This document shows positions 7,281 to 16,589 of a stretch of 64,000 bases of DNA, piece by piece. The position numbers and the translations under genes are program-made. Position 1 is the first letter of the stretch; the number at the start of each line of letters is the position of its first letter. The notes below the pieces were generated by a model. The model was not told where the DNA came from. It ran no database searches and worked only from the letters and a program-made list of their open reading frames with translations. Source of the stretch: Bacillus sp. Marseille-Q1617 (GTDB lineage: Bacteria; Bacillota; Bacilli; Bacillales; Bacillaceae_B); the NCBI RefSeq assembly GCF_903645295.1, contig NZ_CAHJXM010000002.1, positions 224,001-288,000 of the forward strand, given 5' to 3'.

Positions 7281-8293
7281 ATGAAGCGGTCTTTGACATA
7301 CCGGCCCAGTTAAATGCATCGACTCCCATCGAGATCACGGGAAAAAGCAGGGATGAAGTTAAATTGATGGTACTGAACAGGAAAACGGGAGCCTGCCTTC
7401 ATTCCCGCTTTGATCAACTGCCCGCCCAGTTGAAGAAGGGAGACGTTCTGGTGGTCAACAACAGCAGGACGATTCCGGCATCACTGCAAGGGAAACAAGG
7501 AAATCGCCAGGTTGAAGTCCGGCTTTCCCGGAAAGTGAACAGCCATGAATGGGATGCATTGATTCTTGGGTGCATGTATGACACCCGGCTGTCCATTTCC
7601 TTCAATGACGGGGTTAAAGCCGTCATGGCAGGAAAAGGAAGTGAAGAGCCTTTAATCCGTTTGGCATTCAATGTGGAAGGTGAAGCATTTTTTGATTTTT
7701 TATATCGCAACGGGGAGCCGGTCCGCTATGAATACATCGATACCCCGTGGCCGCTTGAAAACTATCAGACCGTATACGGCTCGGTCCCGGGATCGGTGGA
7801 GATGGCTTCTGCCGGAAGGGCATTTTCCTGGAAACTGATCTCACAGCTTCGCGCAGAAGGGATCGAGGTCGTACCCCTGCAGCTTCATGCGGGACTCAGT
7901 TATTACGGTGATGACCGCTGGCCGACTCCAACGAACCACCCTGAGGAATACCATCTTCCACAAGGGACGGTGGATAGCATAAGAAGAGCCAAAGAAAAAG
8001 GAAACCGGGTGATTGCAGTGGGGACGACGGTCGTTCGTGCGCTTGAAACCGTCGCTGCCGGCCTTGATGGTGAACTAGCTGCCGAAAGCGGTGTGACAAA
8101 TCTGTATATCACGAAAGAAAGTCCCCTGCGCATCGTTGACGGCCTGATCACCGGGCTTCATGAACCGCAGGCAAGCCACCTGGACCTTTTACGGGCATTC
8201 GTTTCGGATGAGCACTTATTCCGTGCCTACCGAAGCGCTTTGGCGAAGGGATATATGTGGCACGAGTTCGGGGATATGAATTTGATTTTGTGA
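7277..8293 (+). CDS. QueA-like S-adenosylmethionine:tRNA ribosyltransferase-isomerase paralogue
   Basis: About 338 residues. Family blocks are recognisable: KLMVLNRKTG, GDVLVVNNSRTIPASL, LHAGLSYYG and AVGTTVVRALETVA. The N-terminus and several motifs differ from canonical QueA (for instance LHAGLSYYGDD where QueA has LHVGLGTF), so this is the divergent second paralogue seen in some bacilli rather than the standard queuosine enzyme. ATG 7277 overlaps the SDR stop codon (ATGA) behind a GGTGGGGGA ribosome site. Probably transfers the ribose of SAM to a base, but the acceptor is unknown. Confidence 0.75.
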   Translation: MNEAVFDIPAQLNASTPIEITGKSRDEVKLMVLNRKTGACLHSRFDQLPAQLKKGDVLVVNNSRTIPASLQGKQGNRQVEVRLSRKVNSHEWDALILGCMYDTRLSISFNDGVKAVMAGKGSEEPLIRLAFNVEGEAFFDFLYRNGEPVRYEYIDTPWPLENYQTVYGSVPGSVEMASAGRAFSWKLISQLRAEGIEVVPLQLHAGLSYYGDDRWPTPTNHPEEYHLPQGTVDSIRRAKEKGNRVIAVGTTVVRALETVAAGLDGELAAESGVTNLYITKESPLRIVDGLITGLHEPQASHLDLLRAFVSDEHLFRAYRSALAKGYMWHEFGDMNLIL

Positions 8294-8335
8294 ATGTAGA
8301 TTTTGGAAGCTTTGATTCTGGATGCGTCACCTTGG

Positions 8336-8455
8336 ATATCGAGAAAATTCGACAAGTCGAGCAATAATCCCGGGTTTTCGCGCATAACGAGTGAAGATTC
8401 GAGCAAAATTAAATTTTTTCGAACAAAAATGTGATCATTTCGAGCAAAAGACCAC
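8336..8455. repeat. Phased short-repeat array 1 (core TTCGAGCAAAA, period ~21 bp)
   Basis: Cores beginning TCG occur at 8339, 8349, 8357, 8378, 8399, 8419 and 8440. The last four steps are 21, 21, 20 and 21 bp, while the bases between cores are unrelated to each other. It lies between the QueA-like and VOC genes. No coding frame or promoter explains it. Confidence 0.75.
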
Positions 8456-8515
8456 GTTTCTATACCCATCCAGCTGTCAAAGCCATACATTACGATAAGG
8501 AAATCAGGTGAAACC

Positions 8516-8875
8516 ATGAAACTTCATCACATCGGCATCAACGTCAGCAGCCTGAAACGCTCAAAAGGGTTTTATCAAACTCTTTTCGGTTTTAAAGAGG
8601 AGTTCACTGCTGTCATCGGGAGCGAGGAAATCGTATTTTTAAAGAGGAATGAGGATTGGCTGGAGCTGATCGAAGACCGGGATAGAGGCCCGTCAAACTC
8701 CCGTGTCCACTTCGCATGGGAAACGGCAGACCTGGAAGCAGAAATAAAGCGGCTCGCGCGGCTGGATTTGGTACCTGTTGAAGGACCAATCCAGCTGGAT
8801 AACGGCTGGAGAGCAGTCTTTTACAAAGGGCCGGATGAGGAACTGATAGAGTTAATTTCAATAAAAACAAATTGA
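8516..8875 (+). CDS. VOC-family (glyoxalase/bleomycin-resistance fold) protein
   Basis: A 119-residue single-domain vicinal-oxygen-chelate protein: MKLHHIGINVSSLKRSKGFYQ at the start supplies the first metal-ligand His, and the second half ends YKGPDEELIELI with the typical Glu ligand. Short length indicates a homodimer. The substrate cannot be deduced. ATG 8516 is preceded by a weak GGTGAAACC ribosome site. Confidence 0.82.
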   Translation: MKLHHIGINVSSLKRSKGFYQTLFGFKEEFTAVIGSEEIVFLKRNEDWLELIEDRDRGPSNSRVHFAWETADLEAEIKRLARLDLVPVEGPIQLDNGWRAVFYKGPDEELIELISIKTN

Positions 8876-8888
8876 AGATGATAACCTG

Positions 8889-8975
8889 TTCCAGCAATTG
8901 ATTGTAGTGGAAGACGAAGACTCCCTGCGGGGGAAGTGGCCAATGTAAGATCCGGCGGACAGCCGCTCTAGGTCT
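8889..8975. repeat. Truncated copy of the 130-150 bp intergenic repeat
   Basis: Begins TTCCAGCAATTGATTG and continues GTGGAAGACGAAGACTCC, matching the left arm of the family seen complete at 13742-13879. The right arm is absent or decayed (only GGCGGACAGCCGCTC remains). Confidence 0.6.
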
Positions 8976-9086
8976 TAAGTTGAATACCTCACCAACCCGA
9001 TCGGTTTTATGAAATTTTTTTGTTCACCCATCTGTGTTACAGTTATCCGGGTGTAAAGAAATTATACAGATTGGGAAGGGATTTTC

Positions 9087-9731
9087 ATGAAAAGAGAATT
9101 CGTGATTCGCTGGGCGTTCTTCTTTGTCGGCCTGCTTGTTCTGGCCTTGGGGATTACGCTGACGATTAAAGGAAAAGATCTCGGGATCGGACCATGGGAT
9201 GTCTTTCACTACGGGTTATTCAAACAGCTCGGTCTGACGATCGGTACATGGTCGATCATCGCCGGATTTATGATCCTTTTGATCACCGGTATCGGAACGA
9301 AGTCGTTTCCTAAGGTCGGCGCTTTTTTAAATATGCTTTTAATTGGTATTTTCATAGATTTATTTAATTTCCTGATTCCGGATCCGGAGTCGTTCGCGGC
9401 TCAGTCGATTGTATTCGCAATCGGGATCCTGGTGATCGGGTACGGAATCGGCCTATATGTTTCCGCTGATTTAGGAGCGGGACCCAGGGATAGCCTGATG
9501 CTTCTGGTGACAGAAAAAACAGGCTGGAAGGTGCAGTGGGTCCGGAATGGAATGGAGCTCATCGTCTTCTTCTTCGGATGGCTGCTCGGCGGTCCTGTCG
9601 GAATCGGGACGGTCGTCATTGCACTCGGCCTCGGTTCGATCGTCGGCATCTCCCTGCCGCAAAGCAAGAAGCTCCTTCAGTACGTCCTTACAAAACCATT
9701 AACGAAACGAGACAATCCCCTTGCAAGTTAA
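9087..9731 (+). CDS. YczE/YyaS/YitT-family integral membrane protein
   Basis: A 214-residue polytopic membrane protein with about five or six hydrophobic helices. The family pattern GxDLGIGPWDVFHYGL in the first loop and its internal echo ADLGAGPRDSLMLLV around residue 130 suggest an internal duplication. B. subtilis YczE affects surfactin production, but no molecular function is established for the family. ATG follows GGGAAGGGA. A strong terminator at 9712-9747 follows, so it is monocistronic. Confidence 0.82.
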   Translation: MKREFVIRWAFFFVGLLVLALGITLTIKGKDLGIGPWDVFHYGLFKQLGLTIGTWSIIAGFMILLITGIGTKSFPKVGAFLNMLLIGIFIDLFNFLIPDPESFAAQSIVFAIGILVIGYGIGLYVSADLGAGPRDSLMLLVTEKTGWKVQWVRNGMELIVFFFGWLLGGPVGIGTVVIALGLGSIVGISLPQSKKLLQYVLTKPLTKRDNPLAS

Positions 9732-9747
9732 GGGGGTTGTTTTTTTA
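9712..9747 (+). terminator. Terminator of the YczE-like gene
   Basis: ACAATCCCCTT/AAGGGGGTTGT stem (9712-9740) overlapping the stop codon, followed by seven T. Confidence 0.88.
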
Positions 9748-9862
9748 TGTCCGGAACCCGAAAGTTGAAGCTGCATATTTTTTAAAGGGTAATCAAAGGA
9801 CATAACAAGGGATTTCAACCTCAGTCAGAGAACTACTAATAATGTAAAGGAGTGGATGGAAA

Positions 9863-10336
9863 ATGGAATTTACTTATCATGTATGGGCTACCCAAAAACT
9901 TTTGGAGCACTTGAAGTCCCTTCCACATGAGATGTTTCACGAAGAAATTCAAAGTGTGTTCCCGTCGGTAGAAAGGACGCTTTTTCATCTCTATGAAGTG
10001 GATGTCCTGTGGTTTTCTAGATTAAAAGGTGAGCGTATGCCGGTTGAAAAGAAAATGTTTGAAACAGTGGAAGAATGCGAATTGGATTTTTCTGATTTAC
10101 ATAATGAAATCCTCGAATGGCTTGGTGACATGTCTGATGAGCTCATTTCCCTCAGATATACGACTTCTAAAGGTGAAGCGTTTGAGAATACCAGAGGTGA
10201 AATCCTGAAACATATGGTCAACCATGGAACCTATCACCGCGGGAATATTGCGGCCATGCTCTGGCAGCTTGGTGAAAAGGGAGTTTCAACTGACTATATC
10301 TATTTCTTGAGGGAAAAAGGGGACGCATGGCTATGA
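9863..10336 (+). CDS. DinB-family protein
   Basis: A 157-residue four-helix DinB-type protein. The metal-ligand pattern is visible: an early His in TLFHLYEVDVLWF and the pair HMVNHGTYHRGNIAAML, which is the family's most conserved segment. The gene heads a tightly coupled three-gene set: its stop overlaps the next ATG (ATGA), which in turn overlaps an AlkD-type repair gene. That context points to a damage- or thiol-related role. ATG 9886 is in frame but 9863 has an AAAGGAG ribosome site. Confidence 0.85.
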   Translation: MEFTYHVWATQKLLEHLKSLPHEMFHEEIQSVFPSVERTLFHLYEVDVLWFSRLKGERMPVEKKMFETVEECELDFSDLHNEILEWLGDMSDELISLRYTTSKGEAFENTRGEILKHMVNHGTYHRGNIAAMLWQLGEKGVSTDYIYFLREKGDAWL

Positions 10337-10476
10337 AAGAGCTTGTAGGTCACTGCGATTCATGTCAAAAACCGATTTATTGCCTTGATGGGTTTTTTAA
10401 CGGTGTGAAAAAGGGCAGCGGAGAGATTGTCTGCTTCGACTGCCATGAAGAGGAGGAAAACAACGATGGGTCATGA
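10333..10476 (+). CDS. Small zinc-ribbon-like protein (47 aa)
   Basis: MKELVGHCDSCQKPIYCLDG at the start, then VCFDCHEEEEN: two CxxC pairs (Cys8/Cys11 and Cys34/Cys37) typical of a structural zinc ribbon. It overlaps the DinB gene by four bases and the AlkD-like gene by eleven, so it is translated within the operon. It is too small to be catalytic; a zinc-binding accessory or nucleic-acid-binding role is an inference. Confidence 0.75.
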   Translation: MKELVGHCDSCQKPIYCLDGFFNGVKKGSGEIVCFDCHEEEENNDGS

Positions 10477-11152
10477 GTATGCGGATCGATTGGTTTCCCT
10501 TTTAAAGGAGAATCAAAATGAGGAAAACCGTGAAGCGATGGAGAAGTACATGCGCAACCAGTTTGCGTTCTTCGGCATCAAGACTCCGGAAAGAAACGCG
10601 TTGGTGCGTGAATTTATAAAAGAAAATGGAAAGCCGCCGGTGGAAGAGCTGCCGGAGATTGTCCGTTCCCTCTGGCGGGAGCCTCAGCGTGAGTGCCAGT
10701 ACGCGGCGATGACACTTCTGGACAAGCAGGCAAGGGTTCTTGCGAGAGACCATCTCCCTCTACTGGAAGATATGATCTTGACGGTATCGTGGTGGGATAC
10801 GATCGATCATATTTCCCCGCATTTTGCAGGGAGGATCCATGAAAAAGAGACGGCTGACGACTATCTCGAGAAGTGGATACACGCAGATAATTTCTGGCTG
10901 AACCGGGCAGCCATCCTTCACCAGTTAAGGTACAAAGACAAGACGGATGAAGAACGCCTCTTCCGTTATATCCTCATGCACAATGAATCGAAGGAATTTT
11001 TCATCCAGAAAGCGATCGGGTGGGCGCTGAGGGAATATTCGAAGACAAATCCCGAGGCTGTCCAGCAGTTCATCGACAGGGAGGATCTTGCTCCTTTAAG
11101 TAAGCGGGAAGGATTGAAGCATATTGAAAGGCTGGAAAATGCGAAGGGGTGA
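10466..11152 (+). CDS. DNA alkylation repair protein, AlkD-like
   Basis: A 228-residue all-helical HEAT-like-repeat protein of the AlkD/YhaZ group (DNA glycosylases for N3- and N7-alkylpurines). The conserved tryptophan/aspartate region appears as VSWWDTIDHISPHFAG and the later FFIQKAIGWALREYSKTNPE block is characteristic. The frame is open from 10427, but the ribosome site GAGGAGG selects ATG 10466. It is the last gene of the DinB/zinc-ribbon operon and ends in a terminator shared with the convergent permease. Confidence 0.86.
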   Translation: MGHEYADRLVSLLKENQNEENREAMEKYMRNQFAFFGIKTPERNALVREFIKENGKPPVEELPEIVRSLWREPQRECQYAAMTLLDKQARVLARDHLPLLEDMILTVSWWDTIDHISPHFAGRIHEKETADDYLEKWIHADNFWLNRAAILHQLRYKDKTDEERLFRYILMHNESKEFFIQKAIGWALREYSKTNPEAVQQFIDREDLAPLSKREGLKHIERLENAKG

Positions 11153-11169
11153 TGCCCTTCGCTTTTTGC
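11140..11169. terminator. Bidirectional terminator between alkD-like gene and lactate permease
   Basis: GCGAAGGGG/CCCTTCGC stem spanning the AlkD stop codon, followed by TTTTTG; A-rich flank on the other side. Confidence 0.8.
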
Positions 11170-12828
11170 CTAGATGACATAGACTAAAAGAATTCCAAAC
11201 AAGCCCCCGAGTAAAACATATAGGATCATGGGAATGAGTGTAATGCTTATGATCTGGCCTTCTTTTCCGCTCAGTCCGACAACGGAGGCTGCAGCGACCA
11301 CGTTCAGCACGCAGACCATGTTTCCGGCATTGGCACCGAGAACTTGAAGAGCCAGGATCACGTCCGGTGCTGCTGATATCTGGTCGGCTACACTGAATTG
11401 AAAGAGTGAAAACATCATGTTGCTGAATGTTGCACTGCCTGAGATGAATGAGCCGAGAGCGCCGATCAAAGGCGCTGCAAGCGGCCATCCTTCCCCGATT
11501 GTCCCTGACATCAGTGTGGCAAGCTCCATCGGCATGCTGAGAAGTCCGCTTCCGTTCAGGTCGGAATTGATGAAGATCCTCACCATCGGCACGGCCGTCA
11601 TTAATGAGATGACGGTCCCTTTCATCGTGATGATCGAGCTCTGCAAGGTGTCTTTGATTTGCTCTAGCTTCATTCTGTGAATCAAGAAAGTGATGAGCAT
11701 CACGGTAAAGAAAATGGTGCCCGGCAGATAGAGAGGCTCGAACTGAGTTGATATCGACGTTCCAAGAATATCGGTCCATCCCACTTTTATACTCCGCATC
11801 CAACTCTTAAATGGGAGGAAGTCCAAGCGGGTGAGGACAAGGAACAGGGCGACAAGGATGTACGGAGACCAAGCCAGCCAGATCGGCATACTCCGTGCAG
11901 GGATTTCTTCTTGCAGTCTCTCATCCTCTTGCTTCTCTTTAAAATCCCACCCTCCATCCGGCAGCAGAAACCCTTTTTTGGCTGCCGGCACGACCAAAAG
12001 CAGCCCGGCAAGCCCGCCGATGATGGAAGGGAATTCAGGTCCAAGGAAAGCAGCAACGAGCCAGGCAGGGATCGTAAAGCTGAAACCTGCGAAAAGAGCG
12101 AACTTCCACACAGCCATTCCTTCTCTCCATGAACGATTTTCCCCAAAAAAGCGGGTCAGGATCGCCACCAGAACCAGCGGAATAAAACTTCCTATGAATA
12201 GATCGATGCTGACCGTCTGACTGGCAATAGAGCTCAGATAGTCGAGCATACTCCCATTACCTATCTGCTGAGATACTTGTTCTGCAAGGGATCCGCCTTG
12301 TCTCAGACCTTGGTCGACCCCGACCAGTACCGGTGTCCCGACCGCGCCGAATGATACGGCGCTGCTGTCGGCGATCAGTGCAAGAGATACGGCGGCGAGC
12401 GGCGGAAAGCCCAAAGCGACGAGCAAAGGGGCGCCGATGGCAGCGGGTGTGCCGAACCCTGCTGCGCCCTCGATGAAAGAACCGAATAACCAGGCGATGA
12501 TGATCAACTGTACCCTTCGGTCAGGCGAAATCACGGAAAACCCATTGCGGATGGTTCCCATGGCCCCGCTGTTACTCAATGTATTTAAAAGGAGGATGGC
12601 ACCGAAGACGATCCATAGGATCGAGATCGAAATAATGATTCCTTCAATCGTCGCTGCCCCCAGCTGTACGAATGGGATTTTCCATACAGTAAAACCCAAT
12701 AGCGCCGTGACAAGGAAGCTGACCGGCATCGCCACGGAAGCCGGCAGACGGAATAATACAAGAAAAATGAAGACAGAAAGGATGGGTGTCAAAGACGTGA
12801 GAAGCTCAAGGAAACTCAAGATGTTCAC
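11170..12828 (-). CDS. L-lactate permease (LctP/LutP family)
   Basis: A 552-residue membrane protein with about 12-14 hydrophobic helices. Family hallmarks include [37 protein letters not shown] and [17 protein letters not shown]. It carries lactate (and often glycolate) with protons. No lactate dehydrogenase or lutABC gene is adjacent in this window. Promoter TTGTGA-N17-TATACA overlaps a Rex-like sequence, so NADH-linked control is plausible. Confidence 0.92.
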   Translation of the reverse strand: MNILSFLELLTSLTPILSVFIFLVLFRLPASVAMPVSFLVTALLGFTVWKIPFVQLGAATIEGIIISISILWIVFGAILLLNTLSNSGAMGTIRNGFSVISPDRRVQLIIIAWLFGSFIEGAAGFGTPAAIGAPLLVALGFPPLAAVSLALIADSSAVSFGAVGTPVLVGVDQGLRQGGSLAEQVSQQIGNGSMLDYLSSIASQTVSIDLFIGSFIPLVLVAILTRFFGENRSWREGMAVWKFALFAGFSFTIPAWLVAAFLGPEFPSIIGGLAGLLLVVPAAKKGFLLPDGGWDFKEKQEDERLQEEIPARSMPIWLAWSPYILVALFLVLTRLDFLPFKSWMRSIKVGWTDILGTSISTQFEPLYLPGTIFFTVMLITFLIHRMKLEQIKDTLQSSIITMKGTVISLMTAVPMVRIFINSDLNGSGLLSMPMELATLMSGTIGEGWPLAAPLIGALGSFISGSATFSNMMFSLFQFSVADQISAAPDVILALQVLGANAGNMVCVLNVVAAASVVGLSGKEGQIISITLIPMILYVLLGGLFGILLVYVI

Positions 12829-12853
12829 CTGCTTTTATTATTTATACTCTTAT

Positions 12854-12882
12854 TGTATATTAGTTTGCTCACCATTTCACAA
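12854..12882 (-). promoter_or_regulatory. Promoter of the lactate permease with overlapping Rex-like site
   Basis: Minus-strand TTGTGA (12877-12882), 17-bp spacer, TATACA (12854-12859). The plus-strand stretch 12865-12882, TTGCTCACCATTTCACAA, has one perfect Rex half-site and a degenerate second half. Confidence 0.5.
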
Positions 12883-13028
12883 ACTTTTATGAACGATTTA
12901 TGACAACGTATGATGGATTGATTTCCTGTTCACCGAAAAAAATAGAGAGAGTTCTGCAAGCCTATATTTTGAATGTTTCTTTCCCTGTTCGGTATGATAG
13001 ATATACAAAGAATGAGGAGGTTATTCCA

Positions 13029-13580
13029 ATGGACTTTATGCTCGAACGTCCCGATTCAAATGAAGAAGTGAACATCAACACGCTTCTTCAAGACAAGAAA
13101 TCCGCGGTCATCTTTGTCCGTCACCTTGGCTGACCGATCTGCCGGAATTACCTCACGCAGTTGCGTGAGCGCGTTGAAGAATTTGATAAAAGAGGAATCA
13201 ATTTAGTGGTGATCGCACCATCCAAAGGAAGCTTCGTTTCTCAATTCCTTGAAGAATTCGGCCCGTTCCCATTCACGATCTACGGTGATCCGTCCCGAGA
13301 AGGATACAAACAAGCCGGCACCGTCACCATGCCGAAATGGAAGCTGCTGAGTAAAGCCCTGTTCGGGTTTGTGACCGGAAAAGTGAAAAACTTCCTTCCC
13401 GACGAACAAGGCCAAAAGAAATTCGTCCAGAAATCCATGAAAACCCAGGACGTCTATATCCAGGGAGCGACGTTTCTCTTTAATGAAAAAAGAAAAATCG
13501 TTTGGAAGCACATCGACCAGTCTCCGGAGGATCATGCGAGTATTGATACTTTGTTGGGGAAGATTGATTCGAATTTATAG
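13029..13580 (+). CDS. Peroxiredoxin-like (AhpC/TSA_2 type) protein with in-frame UGA; candidate selenoprotein
   Basis: Reading from ATG 13029 (ribosome site AATGAGGAGG) through TGA 13131-13133 to the stop at 13580 gives 183 residues. The UGA is codon 35 in FVRHLG-U-PICRNYLTQL, exactly where thioredoxin-fold Prx-like proteins have the first Cys of a CxxC motif (FxRHxGCPxCR). The remaining motif Cys is residue 38. The fold continues normally after the UGA (INLVVIAPSKGSFVSQFLEE, then FTIYGDPSREGYKQAG) with no other interruption for 148 codons. A hairpin at 13153-13169 lies at bacterial-SECIS distance. A recent Cys-to-stop mutation is the alternative; no sel genes are in this window. Confidence 0.75.
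13131..13169 (+). promoter_or_regulatory. SECIS-like stem-loop after the in-frame UGA
   Basis: Eighteen bases after the UGA begins a perfect 7- to 8-bp stem CTCACGC-AGTT-GCGTGAG (13152-13169). The apical loop starts 25-26 nt from the UGA and contains G at its second position. As I recall, bacterial SECIS elements have a stem of at least 4 bp, a 3-14 nt loop with a G among its first bases, 16-37 nt downstream of UGA; this fits all three. Confidence 0.65.
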
Positions 13581-13741
13581 GAAAAATGTTAATTAACCTT
13601 CTATTTTTTTAGGTGAATGGCATTAAATTAAGTAAATTGCAAGGTGAAAATAGACGACCTCATAATGCTGGTGATTAGGCCGTCTTTTTAAATAAGCATT
13701 GTTTATTTGTAAGGTCAAGGAAGAACCTTGATTATAAGACG

Positions 13742-13879
13742 TTCCAGCGGTTGATTGGAGTGCAAGACGAAGACTCCTGCGGGAAAAGCGAAGCTGGGGA
13801 GACCCCGGAGACGCAGAGCGTCGAGGAGGCTCCCCGCTCGCCCGCGGAAAGCGAAGTCTTGCACGGAAATCAAAAGCGG
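13742..13879. repeat. 130-150 bp intergenic imperfect-palindrome repeat, complete copy
   Basis: Left end TTCCAGCGGTTGATTGGAG, right end CACGGAAATCAAAAGCGG. Internal arms GACGAAGACTCCTGCGGG and CCCGCGGAAAGCGAAGTC pair imperfectly, with GGGGAGACCCCGGAGACGC and GAGGAGGCTCCCC in the middle. Located between the Prx-like gene and kbl. Confidence 0.85.
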
Positions 13880-13935
13880 CGTCCAACAGGCAATCTTCGT
13901 TTAAAATGATCCAGATAACAAACAACATGAAAAAG

Positions 13936-13968
13936 ACTGCAGTTTCAACAAAAAACTGCAGTTTTTTT
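13936..13968 (+). terminator. Terminator-like hairpin between the Prx-like gene and kbl
   Basis: ACTGCAGTTT/AAACTGCAGT stem followed by TTTTTTTC. Confidence 0.7.
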
Positions 13969-14117
13969 CATTAATCGGGAACACTAAATATATGAATAAA
14001 ATGAAGAATTTTTTTGTCCATCACGAAAAAACATGTTAAACTAAAAAGTAGATTAAAAACAAGGAAATGTATAGAAATATCTGTTATTTACTGTATTTTT
14101 GGAGTGGACAATTGTTT

Positions 14118-14131
14118 ATAAAGCGCTTACA
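14118..14131. promoter_or_regulatory. Possible catabolite-responsive element (cre) before kbl
   Basis: ATAAAGCGCTTACA keeps the AAGCGCTT core of the CcpA site and differs from TGAAAGCGCTTTCA at about three positions. It is 22 bp upstream of the kbl start, a position that would repress threonine catabolism when glucose is present. Confidence 0.5.
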
Positions 14132-14152
14132 TAAAAGAAGGAGGATATTCCT

Positions 14153-15343
14153 ATGACAAGCAAAACTCTTGATTCTTTTTTAACAGAAAACCTGGAAGAT
14201 TTAAAATCACGAGGTTTATACAATGAAATCGATCCGCTGGAAGGTGCGAACGGACCGGTCATCACGATCAAAGGAAAGAAGCTTGTGAACCTTTCCTCAA
14301 ACAACTATCTGGGCCTGGCAACAGATGAACGCCTGAAAAAAGTAGCAATCGAAGCGGTCAAAGAATATGGTGTAGGTGCGGGTGCCGTACGTACTATCAA
14401 CGGAACGCTTGATTTGCACGTGAAGCTTGAGGAAAAGCTGGCGCAGTTCAAGGGAACAGAAGCGGCGATTGCCTATCAATCAGGTTTCAACTGTAATATG
14501 GCGGCAATTTCCGCGGTCATGGATAAAAACGATGCCATTATTTCAGACGAACTGAACCATGCGTCGATCATCGACGGCTGCCGTCTTTCAAAAGCAAAGA
14601 TCATCCGTTTCAACCATTCTGATATGGAGGATCTCCGTGCTAAAGCAAAGGAAGCGAAGGAATCCGGCCAATACAATAAAATCATGATCATCACAGACGG
14701 TGTCTTCTCCATGGACGGAGACGTTTGTAAACTTCCTGAAATCGTGGAGATTGCAGAAGAATTCGATATGATGACATATGTGGATGATGCCCACGGCTCT
14801 GGTGTTCTTGGAAAAGGTGCCGGAACGGTGAAGCACTTCGGATTGCAGGATAAAGTCGACTTCCAGATGGGTACCCTTTCAAAAGCAATTGGGGTAGTCG
14901 GAGGATATGTCGCAGGAACACAGAACCTGATCGACTGGCTGAAAGTTCGCTCACGTCCATTCCTATTCTCGACTTCTTTAACACCTGCAGACGTAACGGC
15001 ATGTACAGAAGCGCTTGACCTTCTCATGAACAGCACAGAGCTTCAGGACAAGATGTGGGAAAACAGCGCATATTTAAAAGAGAATTTGAAGAAACTCGGC
15101 TTTGACATCGGTGACAGTGAGACACCGATCACACCGGTCATCATCGGAGAGGAAAAAGCGACGCAAGACTTTAGTAAGCGCCTGTACGAAGAAGGCGTTT
15201 ATGCAAAATCCATCGTCTTCCCGACCGTCCCAAGAGGAACCGGACGTGTGAGAAACATGCCGTCAGCAGCTCATACGAAAGAGATGCTCGATCAGGCGGT
15301 TGCTGCGTATGAAAAAGTCGGCAAGGAAATGGGTATTATCTAA
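14153..15343 (+). CDS. kbl: Glycine C-acetyltransferase (2-amino-3-ketobutyrate CoA ligase)
   Basis: A 396-residue PLP enzyme of the alpha-oxoamine synthase family. The PLP-binding lysine is in [29 protein letters not shown] and [16 protein letters not shown] are the other signatures. It cleaves 2-amino-3-oxobutanoate with CoA to glycine and acetyl-CoA. The next gene is the threonine dehydrogenase that supplies this unstable substrate, so the two form the threonine-to-glycine pathway. ATG 14153 follows GAAGGAGGA. Confidence 0.95.
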   Translation: MTSKTLDSFLTENLEDLKSRGLYNEIDPLEGANGPVITIKGKKLVNLSSNNYLGLATDERLKKVAIEAVKEYGVGAGAVRTINGTLDLHVKLEEKLAQFKGTEAAIAYQSGFNCNMAAISAVMDKNDAIISDELNHASIIDGCRLSKAKIIRFNHSDMEDLRAKAKEAKESGQYNKIMIITDGVFSMDGDVCKLPEIVEIAEEFDMMTYVDDAHGSGVLGKGAGTVKHFGLQDKVDFQMGTLSKAIGVVGGYVAGTQNLIDWLKVRSRPFLFSTSLTPADVTACTEALDLLMNSTELQDKMWENSAYLKENLKKLGFDIGDSETPITPVIIGEEKATQDFSKRLYEEGVYAKSIVFPTVPRGTGRVRNMPSAAHTKEMLDQAVAAYEKVGKEMGII

Positions 15344-15432
15344 ACCAGACATCACAATATATACGGTACCGTGCCGGATGAACGAGGGCCTCGTTTGCCC
15401 GGCTGCGTGCTTTCTTAGCAGGAGGAAACAGA

Positions 15433-16374
15433 ATGAAAAAGATTTTACTAACAGGGGCATTGGGTCAAATCGGTTCTGAGCTTACCGCAAAGCTTAGAAA
15501 AGAATATGGCACCGATAATGTCATTGCAACGGATATTCGCGAAACGGACAGTCACGTCGTTCAAGACGGTCATTTCGAGAAACTGGACGTGACGGATGCA
15601 GAAAAGATGTTCGACATCGCCAAAAAGAACAACGTCGATACAATCATTCACTTGGCCGCATTATTATCGGCTACCGCAGAAAAGAAGCCTCTGCTTGCAT
15701 GGAATTTGAACATGGGCGGATTGGTGAATGCCCTTGAAGCGGCAAGGGAATTGGACTGCAAGTTCTTTACACCAAGCTCGATCGGCGCATTCGGACCCAC
15801 CACGCCGAAAGACTCGACACCGCAGGATACAATCATGCGTCCAACGACGATGTACGGAGTGAATAAAGTATCAGGTGAGCTCTTATCCGATTACTACTTC
15901 CACAAGTTCGGAGTGGATACAAGAGGACTGCGTTTCCCAGGCTTGATTTCCTATGAAACTCTCCCTGGCGGAGGAACGACGGATTATGCGGTGGAAATTT
16001 ACTACGAAGCGATCAAGAACAACGCTTACACGTCCTACATCGGTGAAGGAACGCATATGGACATGATGTATATGCCTGATGCCCTTCAGGCGATCGTCGA
16101 CCTGATGGAAGCCGATCCCTCTAAGCTTCAGCACCGCAACTCATTTAACGTTTCTGCCATGAGCATCGCACCTGAGGATGTGGCAGCAGCGATCCGCGTA
16201 CACCAGCCGGAATTCAAGCTGGACTACGACGTAGACCCTGTCCGCCAGTCAATCGCAGAAAGCTGGCCTGACGCCATCGACTCAAGCGCTGCAAAAGCCG
16301 AATGGGGCTTCAAAGCAGGCTACGATCTTGCAAAAATGACAGCCGACATGCTGGAAAAATTAAAAACGAAATAA
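15433..16374 (+). CDS. tdh: L-threonine 3-dehydrogenase, SDR (epimerase-like) type
   Basis: A 313-residue extended SDR with the NAD motif [11 protein letters not shown] at residues 7-17 and the catalytic YGVNK motif. It resembles the short-chain threonine dehydrogenases of Gram-positive cocci and bacteroidetes rather than the zinc-dependent enzyme of E. coli. Oxidises L-threonine to 2-amino-3-ketobutyrate, the substrate of the enzyme encoded 90 bp upstream. Ribosome site AGGAGG lies in the intergenic gap. A terminator follows. Confidence 0.92.
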   Translation: MKKILLTGALGQIGSELTAKLRKEYGTDNVIATDIRETDSHVVQDGHFEKLDVTDAEKMFDIAKKNNVDTIIHLAALLSATAEKKPLLAWNLNMGGLVNALEAARELDCKFFTPSSIGAFGPTTPKDSTPQDTIMRPTTMYGVNKVSGELLSDYYFHKFGVDTRGLRFPGLISYETLPGGGTTDYAVEIYYEAIKNNAYTSYIGEGTHMDMMYMPDALQAIVDLMEADPSKLQHRNSFNVSAMSIAPEDVAAAIRVHQPEFKLDYDVDPVRQSIAESWPDAIDSSAAKAEWGFKAGYDLAKMTADMLEKLKTK

Positions 16375-16379
16375 TCATA

Positions 16380-16423
16380 GAAAGATTGATCGCCTTCTTT
16401 TGTTAAGGTGATCAATCTTTTTT
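16380..16423 (+). terminator. Terminator of kbl-tdh
   Basis: AAAGATTGATCGCCTT/AAGGTGATCAATCTTT stem followed by a T-run. Confidence 0.88.
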
Positions 16424-16589
16424 TATATACCTGCATGAAGTGAAGTCTTACATGAAAATAACCTCAAGTATAAAAACCCTCTATTTTCCTATTTGTAAAT
16501 TTCCAAGAATTATAGAATAATACAAGTAAAGTACTTGGAAAATGAAGAAATCATGTATGATAAAAGAAAAAGATAGCGCAGGTGGTGTC

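Noticed and set aside
13029..13133. Prx-like gene as a simple nonsense pseudogene
   Set aside because: Not excluded, but the UGA falls exactly on the catalytic Cys, the rest of the frame is undamaged and a SECIS-like hairpin follows; Sec is the better hypothesis.
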